Positions 46,001-58,000 of a stretch of 64,000 nt of DNA are shown here, in pieces; position 1 is the stretch's first letter, and the number at the start of each line of letters is the position of its first letter. Position numbers and translations under genes: made by a program. The stretch comes from Porites lobata (taxonomy: Eukaryota > Cnidaria > Anthozoa > Scleractinia > Poritidae): positions 170,001 to 234,000 of the forward strand of contig CALNXK010000300.1 of NCBI GenBank assembly GCA_942486035.1. The letters are read 5' to 3'. The notes beneath the pieces are model-generated. The model saw only the letters and a list, made by a program, of their open reading frames with translations. It was not told where the DNA came from and did not search any database.

Positions 46001-49000
46001 GGTAGATCTATACAGTCGAACCTCCATGTGCGACCATCTCTCGTAAGCGATCACCTCCCATAAACGACCGCCAATCCAAAACAATAAAATTTTCCCAGTG
46101 AAAGCCTTACAGCTGGAACCTCTAGTAAACGACCACCTCGGTCCTCCTATAAGCGACCGCGACCACTTTTTGTGCCTGACTGTCAATGATTTTCCATTGG
46201 TTTTAACCTCTTGTAAGCGACCACAGTTGACGTATTCTCTGATCTCTAGGTTCGCTGTGTCCACTATGCTTCTTACAATATACAAAGAACTTTAGTGACA
46301 ACGTGGAACTACAAATGCCGTAATTATCTTCCATAAAGTAGATGTGTCTGGACCTCTTCTCGGAAGAGGCTCCCTGTGGTTCGATTCTTGTAAACGACCC
46401 CCTTCCGTAAGCGACCACTCATTCTTTTCATGTTGGGTGGTCGCTTACGGGAGGTTCGACTGTACGTGTAAATATGATGGTCTGAAAGCTGTTTAATCCG
46501 ACTGTAAATCGATTCACCTCGGGGAACCAGCTGGATAAACCTCGATTTGTCCATTGTCAGTGTAAGACCTATAAAAGGACGGTTTATCGACTCCAAAATA
46601 CTCTAGCTCTAGCTACTCTCGTGTTCAGCTGCTGGTAACACCATACGGTCAAATCCCGCTTTACGGACACCTTTTTGATTAGGACGCCTTATTATTTCGA
46701 ATAGTTTGCTTTGTCCCTGGCCTGGGGAAAGATAGCCCTTACATTTTCTCTAACTTCAACCCACTTTATACGCGACACCCCGTTAATACGGACACTTTCT
46801 CGGTATCCGTGTTAATCGGGTTTGACTGTAAAGTATATTCCCAGGGAAAGAAGTTATAGCAACACAGAAACAAGTAAATCGTTAAGATCTCCCGCCAAGA
46901 AATGGACCCGTAAACAAAAACAAACAAACCAAAAAATAGCTCCGTATGTAGACCTAGCGCTTGCGTTGGCGCGGGGCTTGAACTTGTAACTCCAGGGCTC
47001 TAACCAGCCTCTTACCCAGGCCAGTTCGCGCTATCCGAGTTACCAGAGGAGGCTTGTAACCGAGCGCGATAGCGGGAGGCGTCCTCGGCGAATTTTCCCG
47101 ACAAGCTTGACAGTTGACGTCATATCCGAAATCGCCAAGGACGACTGGGAACGAGGCTGGGCTCTAACCTCTCTGCCACGGTTCCTCCGAATGTAGGACT
47201 AACGTACTTCTGCACTTAGAGTTTGGTTAATTGAAAGCTGCTATAAGAAAATGTTTTAAGTTTACTCATATTTTAGGTCCAAAGAAAATTACGCAAGTTG
47301 ATGTCCAAAACAAACCTATCACTTTGGAAACAGCAATGGTAGGTGCAATCTTATGGCCTTGAAATTTACATGTAACTAGCGAAAACGTCTTGTGATTCTT
47401 TCTGTATGTTATTGTATTCTTTTTCTTCTTGTAATATGTTGAACTTTACATCACCTATGCGTAATGTTTTATTCCCCTAGATTAGCTTAATAGCTATTTG
47501 CGGGCTATACAACACTGTAAAACTTTATCTTTTTTAATAACTGAACTGTTGTCGTTTTAACATTGCTGTTGCTATGCATAGAAAAGGCCGTTTCATCCTT
47601 TTTGTAATTACCATTTGAAGTCAATCTTATCAAGACAAGGACTTTGTTGTAATGCTTTCCCCTTAGCCTATTACAGGCTACGCCCCCCAAGTCATTATCG
47701 TCGCAAGCGACTCCTAAAAGAGAACGCCTGATCATGCTGACTCACTTGATTTAGGCAATATCCTGAGTATCTAGTCGCCTATTTACTGATGCATGTGTTG
47801 ATCACATTAGGGCTTGAAGAATCTTATATTTGGAAATGCCAAGTCGAGCTTTACACCAGAATGGAGAAATCAAAGCTTTTCATTCTGTGACTTATATGCA
47901 CTGGAATATGGAATTGTACAACTAAAGGTAAGGTCAAATTAATGCGAATATTTCGCCTGAATCTCTCGGATGAAAGGGCAATTGTTTGAACTATAGAACG
48001 GTGACCAGTGGTCCAAGGTGCGACCGTTGTGGTTGCCATGGTGATTAAAAACAAAAGTTGCGATTAAAAGTGCAGCGAAAGTCGACAGTTGGGTACACAC
48101 CTGTTTTAGGCGGTAATGCGGCTAAGCCGTTGCTTTTTCAATAAGTAAGTTTTTAGTGAGATAACATTTGCGTGAAATAGTTATCAGTTACGCTCCTTGC
48201 GACCATTATATGATTTTAGGTTGCAAAAAGGCAACTCTGTAGCACTGAAACTCTTCAGATTTTAAAACAAATGAATAAAATATTAGTTAATTAAAGGAAC
48301 CCTAGAGTGATCAGCCTTAAAGTTCTCCTTGTAGTATCTTTGCTTTATAAAACATAGTGATTAGATTATAATATTAGGGGTTATCGTTGTTGTTGTTGTT
48401 GTTTTTCAGGGTGGACCTTGTGGAGTGCTGGCTGCTGTACAGGCGTTTGTCCTCAAGCATTTGCTGTTTGGCGGAAAGAAAGGGGACTCTAAAAAGTACA
48501 TTGTGTTTCAGATACAAGAGTACGGTGGCCCAGAAGGGTCACACATGCAAATTAAAAATGTTGCTGCAAATTAAAAATAGGACATGCAAACTAAAAATAT
48601 TACAAACATGAAACATGAATGGGCCGACGGCTGTAAGGCCAGGTCGCACGGCTCGGACCAGATCCTCATCACTCCTACTGCGCGCAGGACTTTTCATTTT
48701 TAATTTGTGTCGATATGTTTTCTATTTTCAATTTGCAGCACAATTTTTAGTTTGCATGTACTATAATTTAATTTGCAGGTAATATTTTTAGTTTGCATGT
48801 ACAATTTTTAATTTGCAGCAACATTTTTAATTTGCATGTGTGACCCTTCTGGCCCACCGTACAAGAGTATATGATGTTTACTCATTTTTTTCTCTAGGAT
48901 ATCTTTAAATACCAGGAAAATGTCTATTGGTTTGATGATTTAGTTTAGATTGTAAATAATCATTTTCAGTTGTCGTCCCTTTTTCTTGCAATATTCTGTA

Positions 49001-52000
49001 CCATTGACGTCATTTCAAATGGACTGAGCGCGGCTGCCAATGGCGCCTTTGTGTGCTGATGTCCGAGCTTACTGTTCACATGTTAAAATATATTGTAAGA
49101 GGGCACGTCTGTTGTCCTCTCATCCACGACTCTTCATTCATTCGTTTGTTTTAACGGATATCGCAAGCATCTTCCAGAGTTGGTCAACGCTAGCTGGTTA
49201 TGAAGAATATTAAGGTGTTTCGATACAGTTTTTCAGAGGCCATACCGATATTTTTCAATCGCCTTATAAGTGTTTTTTTCCTCGTCCAATCGCTATAATA
49301 ATTGCCTATGGATTGAAATGTGTGAAAATGTAGTTTTAAGTAAAATCGATATTACTATGACAACAATAAACAAAAAACTTTGAAATTGGTAAAAGCCGAA
49401 TTTTGTGTGATGTAGACCAGCTACTGAAAATCCAACACTAGGAACTTAAAGTTTGGTGTCTAGCGAACGATCTCCTTAAGAAGTAGAAAATTCTGTATGT
49501 TTGAATTCGACTAAAACGAAAATATATGTCAAACCTTAAATTTTCAATAGCCGTGATAGATTATTTAATAAAAACGTTATAAATGATTCAAATTATTCTT
49601 AAGTAGCGTCAGAATGCGCTTAATATAGTATTTTGATACTAGGAAATTTTGGCGTATTTTTGTTCTTGCGATCTTGAAAACTAAGACGTTTTCTCACCAC
49701 CTGTCTAAGTGCAACTTCATTCAAAATTTGGACTTTTCGTGCTTTTTTGTATATCTCTGAAACGACTCGAACGAATTTTTTTAAAATCTCCTCTCATAAT
49801 CTTCATAATGTATATAATAACGTCTGAAACTTTCATTAAGATTGATTCACTGCAACACCTTGAAATTTCAAGACAAACCTATCCCACGAATCGGTCAAAA
49901 ATCTGCGTTACAACAGTCACTGTTTTGACGTTATGCTAATTTTTCCAAAGTAATGCGCACTATACATACCTAAATGACCAGTACATTTTAGTTTGAATTT
50001 ATCGCATCTTTCGAATGTAAAACATTGAAAATAGTCACACTGAAATATACTAGTCATGGATATATGTATACACCGTATTCACAAATGGCGGACACGCGGG
50101 AAAAAACTGGTGCCTAGTCATGAAAGCGAGGCGTTGGAGGGTAAACAAAAATTGCAAATGAAGACTTTCAGTGAACTTGCAGAGTGTTTAGCACGGATTC
50201 CACCTAAAATAACTTTGTACGGACTTCTTTTCAAATACAATTACGAGGGATCTCTTCTACTTTTAATGTTTAGTATTGATTTGCTGTTTGCAATCAAAAG
50301 GGACGCGTATATCTTCAAGGAAACAGGATGATTTTGTAGGTTTCCGAAGCATCAGAAGCTCGACAAGTACAGTGGACGATGACTGGAGAAAAGCGGCAAA
50401 CATGTTGGCCCAAACTTCACATTGAAACCGAGTTCGAAAGCCAGCTCACTGCAATTCGGTAAAACAAAAATATAAACAATGCAAATCTTGGCGGCAAGAA
50501 AAAAAGAAATAAGCGATGGATATATGGCCTACTCGTTAACGCAAGAGACGTGTGCTATTGAACAAAACAGTTCAAATCGAGATGGAAAAAAAGGAAGACA
50601 GGAAAGAAGCGGTGACTGAGGTTTTGATGAAGTCATGTTTTGTGTTTATTTGCCAGGACGTTATTCTCTGGTCTTTATCGATGAAGGACATCAATTAGAA
50701 CTATCTTTTTGGTATAAATGCAGGAGCGATCGAGTGGAGTACGCTCAAAATTTCAACTTGTTACTCGGCAGACTCGGTAAGCCGGCCACATTTCATTTCA
50801 GCGAGTAATTTTCCTATTTCTTATCTTTGGCTGTTAAGAGTTTTAACTTCATGTTCCATAATATTTTAAAAGTGAAGAATACATAAATAAATAAAATGAT
50901 GGTCTTCTTAAACGGATCCAGACTCGCATTTAATGATTCGAAACAGAAGCTTGCCGTGTTCAGTCCTGACACAAACATTGCCTTAAAAGTTTAACCTAGT
51001 AAAATGTGAGCTTTATACCACTTTTTTACCAAGAGCTCTCCGACATAATGCCGTAAAGGAGACCAGGCAAATAGCAAGCCATAAGATTCACACACTAGAG
51101 CTTCTAGTTTTGATAAAATTATTTTATTTCGCAATGACAAAGAAATCAAAAGATTTTAAATTTGCACTGAATTTGCTAAGCTCTGCCAACGTACCTGTAA
51201 CAATTCACTCCAAAGCGACGGAATTAATATCATGCAAAGGAAGTTGTAACTACAGACATACATAGATATGTGAAAAATGACACTGACATGAATGAATGAG
51301 TCTCGTGAATGAATCTTTCACCCGCTCTCGACTTGACCTGTTTTGATTAATGGCGGAGGTCTCTTCCGTTGACAAGTAGGCCATATATCCGTCGCTTATT
51401 TCCTTTTTTCTTGCCACCAATATCTGTTTTTACTTCTGTTTTACAGAATTGCAGTGAGCTGGCTTTCGTGTTCGGTTTCAGCGTGAAGTTTGGCCAACAT
51501 GTTTGCCGCTTTTCTCCAGCCATCACCCACTTGTCGAGCTTCTGAGGCTTCGGCAACCTACAAAATCATCCTGTTTTCTTGAAGATATACGCGTCCCTTT
51601 TGATTGCAAACAGCAAATCAGTGCTAAACGTTAAAAGCAGAAGATGTCCCAAGCCATTGTATTTAAAAAGACGTCCATACAAAGTTATTTTAGGTGGAAT
51701 CCGTGCTAAACACTCTGCAAGTTCACTGGAAGTCTTCATTTGCAATTTTTGTTTACCCTCCAACGCCTCGCTTTCATGACTAGGCACCAGTTTTTTCCCG
51801 CGTGTCCGCCATTTGTGAATACGGTGTATTGTCCGCATTAATTTCCTTCTCACGGAGGTTATTTGCTAAACTTCAAACTTTTTTTGCTAGTGTTGAATTT
51901 TCAGTAGCTGGCCTAGATCGCGCAAAATTAGGCGTTTATCAATTTCAAAGTTTTTTGTTTACTGTTGTCATAGTAATATCGATTTTACTAAAACCCACAT

Positions 52001-55000
52001 TTTGACAAATTTCAATCTATAGTCAACCACTGATGAAAATTTTATAGCGATCATACAAGGATAAAATCACTTTTAAAGTGATTGAAAAAAATCAGTATGG
52101 CCTCTGAAAAACTATATCGAAACACTTTAAAGATGAGGGATTTGAGCCAATCAGAAACGGAGAAATTAAATGGCGATAATAAATTTTTTCCCATTACCCT
52201 TGTCATTTCCATTTCTAGTAACAACTTCTGAGAATAACTCAGCCATGCCCTTCTTTTTCTGCTGCTCCTGTCCGGACGTGGTGATTATGGAAACTAGTTT
52301 TTTTTAATCTTTTAATAAATCCTATTTCATGGTCATTTTAGGAAACTTCAGCCTTCTTCACGAGAAAGAACCAAAGCTCTTACATCAGCTATTAGTGAAA
52401 TATTATGGAGGGCTGGTGACAGCAGAGGTGCAGTAGTAGCCTTGTAAGTTACTCTGGAATTTTGTCTATGCATTATTTAAAAAAACGAGCAGGGGTGTTT
52501 TGGCGAGCTTTGAAACACGAGGCCCTGCCGTGAGTGATGTGTCGTTATCGAGTGATTGTCATCGGGCACTCCACTCTGCTCAAGGTGGCCTCAGCAGAGC
52601 CGCACGTTTGGACTGCCAGTGCCGGTAGTCTTCTGGGTCAGCCATAATAGGGACTTTAAGATCCAACGACGCGGACGGCAACGCGAAAGTAGAAAAATCA
52701 ATAGGTTTTATGAGCAAACAACAACTTTGAACAAGCAGACGAAATTTTATCTCTTTCTGAACATGGTTATGGTCCCTAGGAATTCAACTCCAGGAGGGTT
52801 CGCCTACATTCGACATAGTAAGAGGGTAATGATTGCGATAAAGACTGAAAGAACGCAAATTCACTTTAAACGACGTTCTGGTTGCCGTCGCGTCGTTGGA
52901 TCTTAAAGTCCCTAATGGTAGCCTGCGTCGCAGACGTAATCTTATCGCAGTTAGTAACGTCTGCGAAGCAGCCCCGAGGTTCTTGTTTGACGCCCCAAAC
53001 GGACTTAATGAATCAGTTATCGGAAGGGCGTTTGGATTTCCCTTCAACCCGAACAGGCCAATCACGGCGTGTACTCAATCCTGGTACACAGCAGGGGCCC
53101 AGAAGGCTCTGAAGTCCAACCAACATTAGTTTGCGAGGCACTATGGCAGAGAAAGTTGTTCTGCTAAGTATGATATCTTGAACTAGGTAGCGACCTTTCA
53201 CGATTTGACTACGAATACAAATTTTCGAGTACCAGTGAAACTTTAGAATTTCGAGCTACTTTTATCCTCCGAATTATAACCCTTTCATGTTGCTAACCAG
53301 ATCGGTGTTTATATATTACGTAATTATATTTGACACACGAAGTTGGTTTGAAAAGTGGTACATGTGCTTGTACTACAATCTAAGGGTGCGGCCGTCCCTC
53401 ATAGGAAGAACGGCGACGGCAACGACAAACGCCAAAAGTAGAGCCTTTTGGTACGTTATTTTACCGTTCTCTGTCTAAAGATGCTTTTTCCTGAATGTGG
53501 CGAACTGTGGAGTGGGTGACCACAAGACGACGAATGTTTCCTCCTTTTTTTGATCGTCGATGCGATCAAAAGTTGTTTTCGCTGTCGTCGTCGTTGTGAT
53601 TGCTTAAGCTCTTCGAATTACATCCATTGAGACCATCGTAATCGAAAACAAAACCAAAATAAAACATCGAACAAAACAAATCAATAACAACAAGCAAGAC
53701 ATGGCCTTTGGTTTCTCCTTTCATGGGGTTGTTAGTTTTGCCCTTACAATCTTTTCTTTTTTAAAAAATAAAAATCGGGCAACATCTTTGCGGATGGAGC
53801 AATCTCCAAATCAAGTAACAAAAATGTTGAAAAGACACCTCAACTCGGTAGCTACAATAATTTCGACAACACCGGAAGTTACATCCCATTTAGTTAATTG
53901 TAACAATTTATTTCAGACCTACTGGTGGTTCTAATGTTTTTGGTGCTGGGCGATACAAATCGGACCAGTTAACAGAAGCGGTAAGTACTGCAATTTCCCA
54001 TAAGATCACCCGACACCTGCCCCCTGACAGAACGTTTTAAGTCAAGATGGGACATTTCACGCCAAAATGGCTCGATCGTGACATTTTTACGGGAAAATAG
54101 GGTGCCTGCACTGTAAACAATGTCGCACTTGTATTGAGAAGTCACTTTCCTCTTCGTCAAGGGTGACTTCGTAATACATGTTTGGCTTTACCGAAAGAGA
54201 TCGGTCTCCGAAATAGTGTTCGCATTAAACCTCTTTAACGAATATTGTTCATGGTGGATGTGAGATTTGCAGGTAGACTGTTGTTACTATAATTGCTGCC
54301 ATAATGCAGTAATGGTATTTTGTTCCTACACATTTGCTCGGGGTAGATTTTAGCTGTTCAAACATAAGATGCAGGGTTCGTACGCGTCTTGAAAACCCTT
54401 GAAAACCCTTGAATTTCAGGAGTCCGATTTCAAGGCCTTGAAAGTACTTGAATTTCGTTTTCGGTCCTTGAAAGTCCGTGAGTTTTTATTGAACAAGATC
54501 TAAAATGTTCTGCACTATCTGTAAACCCAAATTATAGATGTTAACACAAACATTTTTCTTGGTTTTGAGGTAAAATTGTCATTAAAAAGGGTCCTTGAAA
54601 TTTCTAGTTAGGGTCCTGGAAAGTCCTTAAAAAGTCCTTGAACTTTTGGCCTGAAAAAGTGTACGAAGCCTGAGGATGGCAAAAGGAAAGAGTGAAGTCT
54701 GAATTCAGGTTTGAAAGCTAAGAAAAATAGAAAATTCAGTTAAATTCTTTTTGTCCACACACTAATGATTGCATACTCAAAAAAGAATAGAAAAAATGTT
54801 TCTGAGAAAATGCTTCATTAAAAAAGAAAAAGAAACCCAGATAACAATTTTAACCCCGTGTTTGCTCTAATCGGCCTTCGAACGCCTGGGCCCTGCAATG
54901 AAAGCGATTGCTTCTTTGTTATTAAATTTGACAAGACATGTCCAACTCATGTCCGAATGCAGTTAAGATTTCGCCGAACGTGGGCCAATTTTAGTTGGAC

Positions 55001-58000
55001 TTTGTTCGATGACCAACTATTATTTGCAGCCCTGCACGACTGATAAATGGGCCTTGTTTGTTTTCTTACATCAAGATGATGGTATTTTTCTGTTGCACTC
55101 TACTTGCAGTTTTGTAATTGTGAGTTAATCACATCTGCTCACTCACTTTTTTCTGTAAACCGCAGCTTGTGTTATACACCTTCAAGTCTTCTGAAAGTCT
55201 TCTTAGTTTTATCTCGCAAAATATATCGCAGGTACGTAGAATTCTTACTAGGTTGCTCTATCCTTACCTGTTGTGTGTCTGTACAATTAGCAGTTAGTCA
55301 ATGAGTCTGGATAAGGTGTTTTTTATTTCTCCTTTTCACGAGGTACCGTTGCTTACCTTTTAACCATTGTATCTGTTTTATGATGTTTTTTAAAAAGGAT
55401 TATTTTATCAAGCGTAAATCATTGGTGAAACGATTACTGAAGTCGGTTTACTTAACAGCAAAAGTGATACTTGATCTGCCCACCAATGACTAATCGCGAT
55501 ATTTCCAAGTACTTGAACTTGTCCGATAAATGGCTATTGCCTGAAAACAAGGGCCGAAAGTTAGCGGTCTGTAATATGCCCCTTTATTCTCAACGGAACA
55601 AATCAGAACCGCCTCAATGAAGAGGAGAAGTCGTTACGTCACGTTGCCAGGGTAGCAAAATGTCTGGATCTGAACAAACCGTAGCCAATGGCACAAAAAA
55701 AAAAACGAAAAAGTTAACATGAATTCCTTTCCTGTCCATGATTGCACTCGGGAACAAAACAGTAGCCCATACTTTTCTTCCATCGTTCGACAGTGCAAAT
55801 GGCCGTCCTTGTCAAGAAAGATTGTTAAGATCCAGATCATGATTTTGCCACCATGGTAACGTGACGTCACACTTCTCCTCTCCCTAGGGGAGTTTGCTTG
55901 CTGATTGTGGTTCACTTAAACAAACATTGCCACCGTGACGTCATGGAAGGTCCTCATTAGGCTTGTTCAATCCAGTTATTCCGACCGTAATCCTAAACAT
56001 GCCCTTCAATAGATAGATTTGTTGGACTGTATACAGTTACAGTCAACCGAATGACTAAACGTTGATATCGTAAGTCTAAATGAAAGGTGTTTAGAGCGCG
56101 TCTCCAAATTAAGTGATGTATCGTTTTTCAGTGCAACTGGTTTGCCAAATATTCGTTGTCCAATTCCCGTCTCACTTTCATAATTTCACCCTGAATCTCC
56201 ATTTCGTTTCCCTCTAAAATCCCGGATCCCGACCGTCAAATAAGCGAAATCTCGGATCCCGAAAAGCCTACTGATGACCCATCGCTGGAGAGGGGGGGGG
56301 GGGTTGACTCCCATATGAAAGGGGCGGAGATGATGGTCGGAACTTTTGAATTAAATCCCTAAAGGAGACCAATCTGGGCGTGGCCCAACCTTTTTTGACC
56401 GGTAAATAAACTTTGATAACATGAAACGCGTAAATAAAACAAAAAGAGACCTTTACGGCTAAATATAACGGCGTTTTGCCCAGAACACCGTAAGTGAGAC
56501 CGAAAATTGCACCCCTAAGCGAGACAACGAGCATTCACGCCCCTTTCATACGGGAGTTCCCCCCAGGGGACCCTTCAGTTCGTCTTCAACGTCTGGCGCT
56601 TGCCGGTATAAAATTAAAATGGCTTTACTAGAGTTTTTATCACAGGCATATTAACAGCTCATAAGAGCCAAACTTAATCCTGAATTATGTACTTTCCGTA
56701 TAACCGCATTTCATCTAGAAATAAATCCACTTTTAGTCCATTTTCAGTTTGAGTCTGATAGTAGCAGTGGATGTATTTTGCTGTTGTATTCTGTGATATT
56801 GTCCAGGTCAATACGAAAGTAAGTGATGCTCTAGTAAATGATATTTAACCCTTCAAGCCCTAATACCCAAATACAAATTCTTCAAACTAATACTAGATAT
56901 TTCCTCAAAGAATTAGTTGAGAGAATGAGATATAAAAAATCAAAGCATTTTCCTTTCAATGATCATTTCTTTAATTCTCATAACCTTTAGTCTTGATTTT
57001 GTATCGATATCGTGAGGAGAAAGTTGATGTTGGTCACTCTTGGGACTTACAGGGTAAAATGAATAATTAACAATGTATGGTTTAGATGTAGCGTATCACA
57101 TGGTGGTTCTTCGTCTATTCCTCCTGATAAGGATTGTCATTTAGTGCCGGGGCCAGGCATTTCCCCCGGCTGTTATGAGTATGACACCTGCCCACTTTCT
57201 TAGGACACAAAAGGAATTAGAACCAAAAGAACCTCCCAGCTGTTAAATCCCCGCCTTCTAATAAGTGCATATGCACAGCACATTGCTTATCTTGTGATTT
57301 ACGTTGCATCTCATGCTGGCATTTTGAGCTGATCTTTGCGGATCAGGTGTTTTATTCCAATCTTTGCGGATTCTGGCTCCCACCCCCTCCCTCCCTTTTT
57401 TGGGTTTGTCCGTTGGTAAGTATGGGGTCAGGTGAATATTTTCCACTGAATTTCCTTCAGTGTGACGGTGCCGGTTGGCGGCTGCATGCAGGGGTGGTTC
57501 CCACTCGCAGGGTTGCCCTGGATACCTCCTTGCTATGCCTGAGGCGCTCAGCAGGCTCCCGTCCAACCATTAAGGCACCAGTTCCCAAGCTCATCCATTG
57601 GCGATGAGTTTAACGGCAAATAGTTGACGAGGGGCAAAGACGTATCAATACCAGTAGAAATCGAGAGTAAGCCTTGGTGTAATAATTTCGAGAAAAATAA
57701 TCTGCTAGTATTATATTGCAAAATTAATATACGAGAGCTTCTGGTAATTTTTATCAAGTATTTAGTGGCCTTAAACTTTTCTTGTTGTTGTTGTTTAAGA
57801 GTGATATCTGATATGGATGAACCTCAAGGCAGACTTATGGGTGCTCACGGCTACTGCACGCAGGTTAGATTTTCAATGCAGTACATGTATACTACAATCT
57901 TTTTCATTTACGGATATGGATCAATCTGACGACGACGACGACGAGGATGATGATGATGATGATGATTTCCCCGACGTTAATCTTAAATGGAATGAATAGT

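Larger units (their letters stand above)
44524..52204 (+). repeat. Tandem duplication, unit 2 (about 7.7 kb)
   Basis: Second head-to-tail copy, separated from unit 1 by four bases (cttg, 44520-44523). It carries the intact versions of MINDY4 exons 6-11 and the same set of nested transposons at the same positions. Because the transposons are shared, they were inserted before the duplication. After 52204 the sequence becomes unique and leads into MINDY4 exon 12. Confidence 0.95.
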
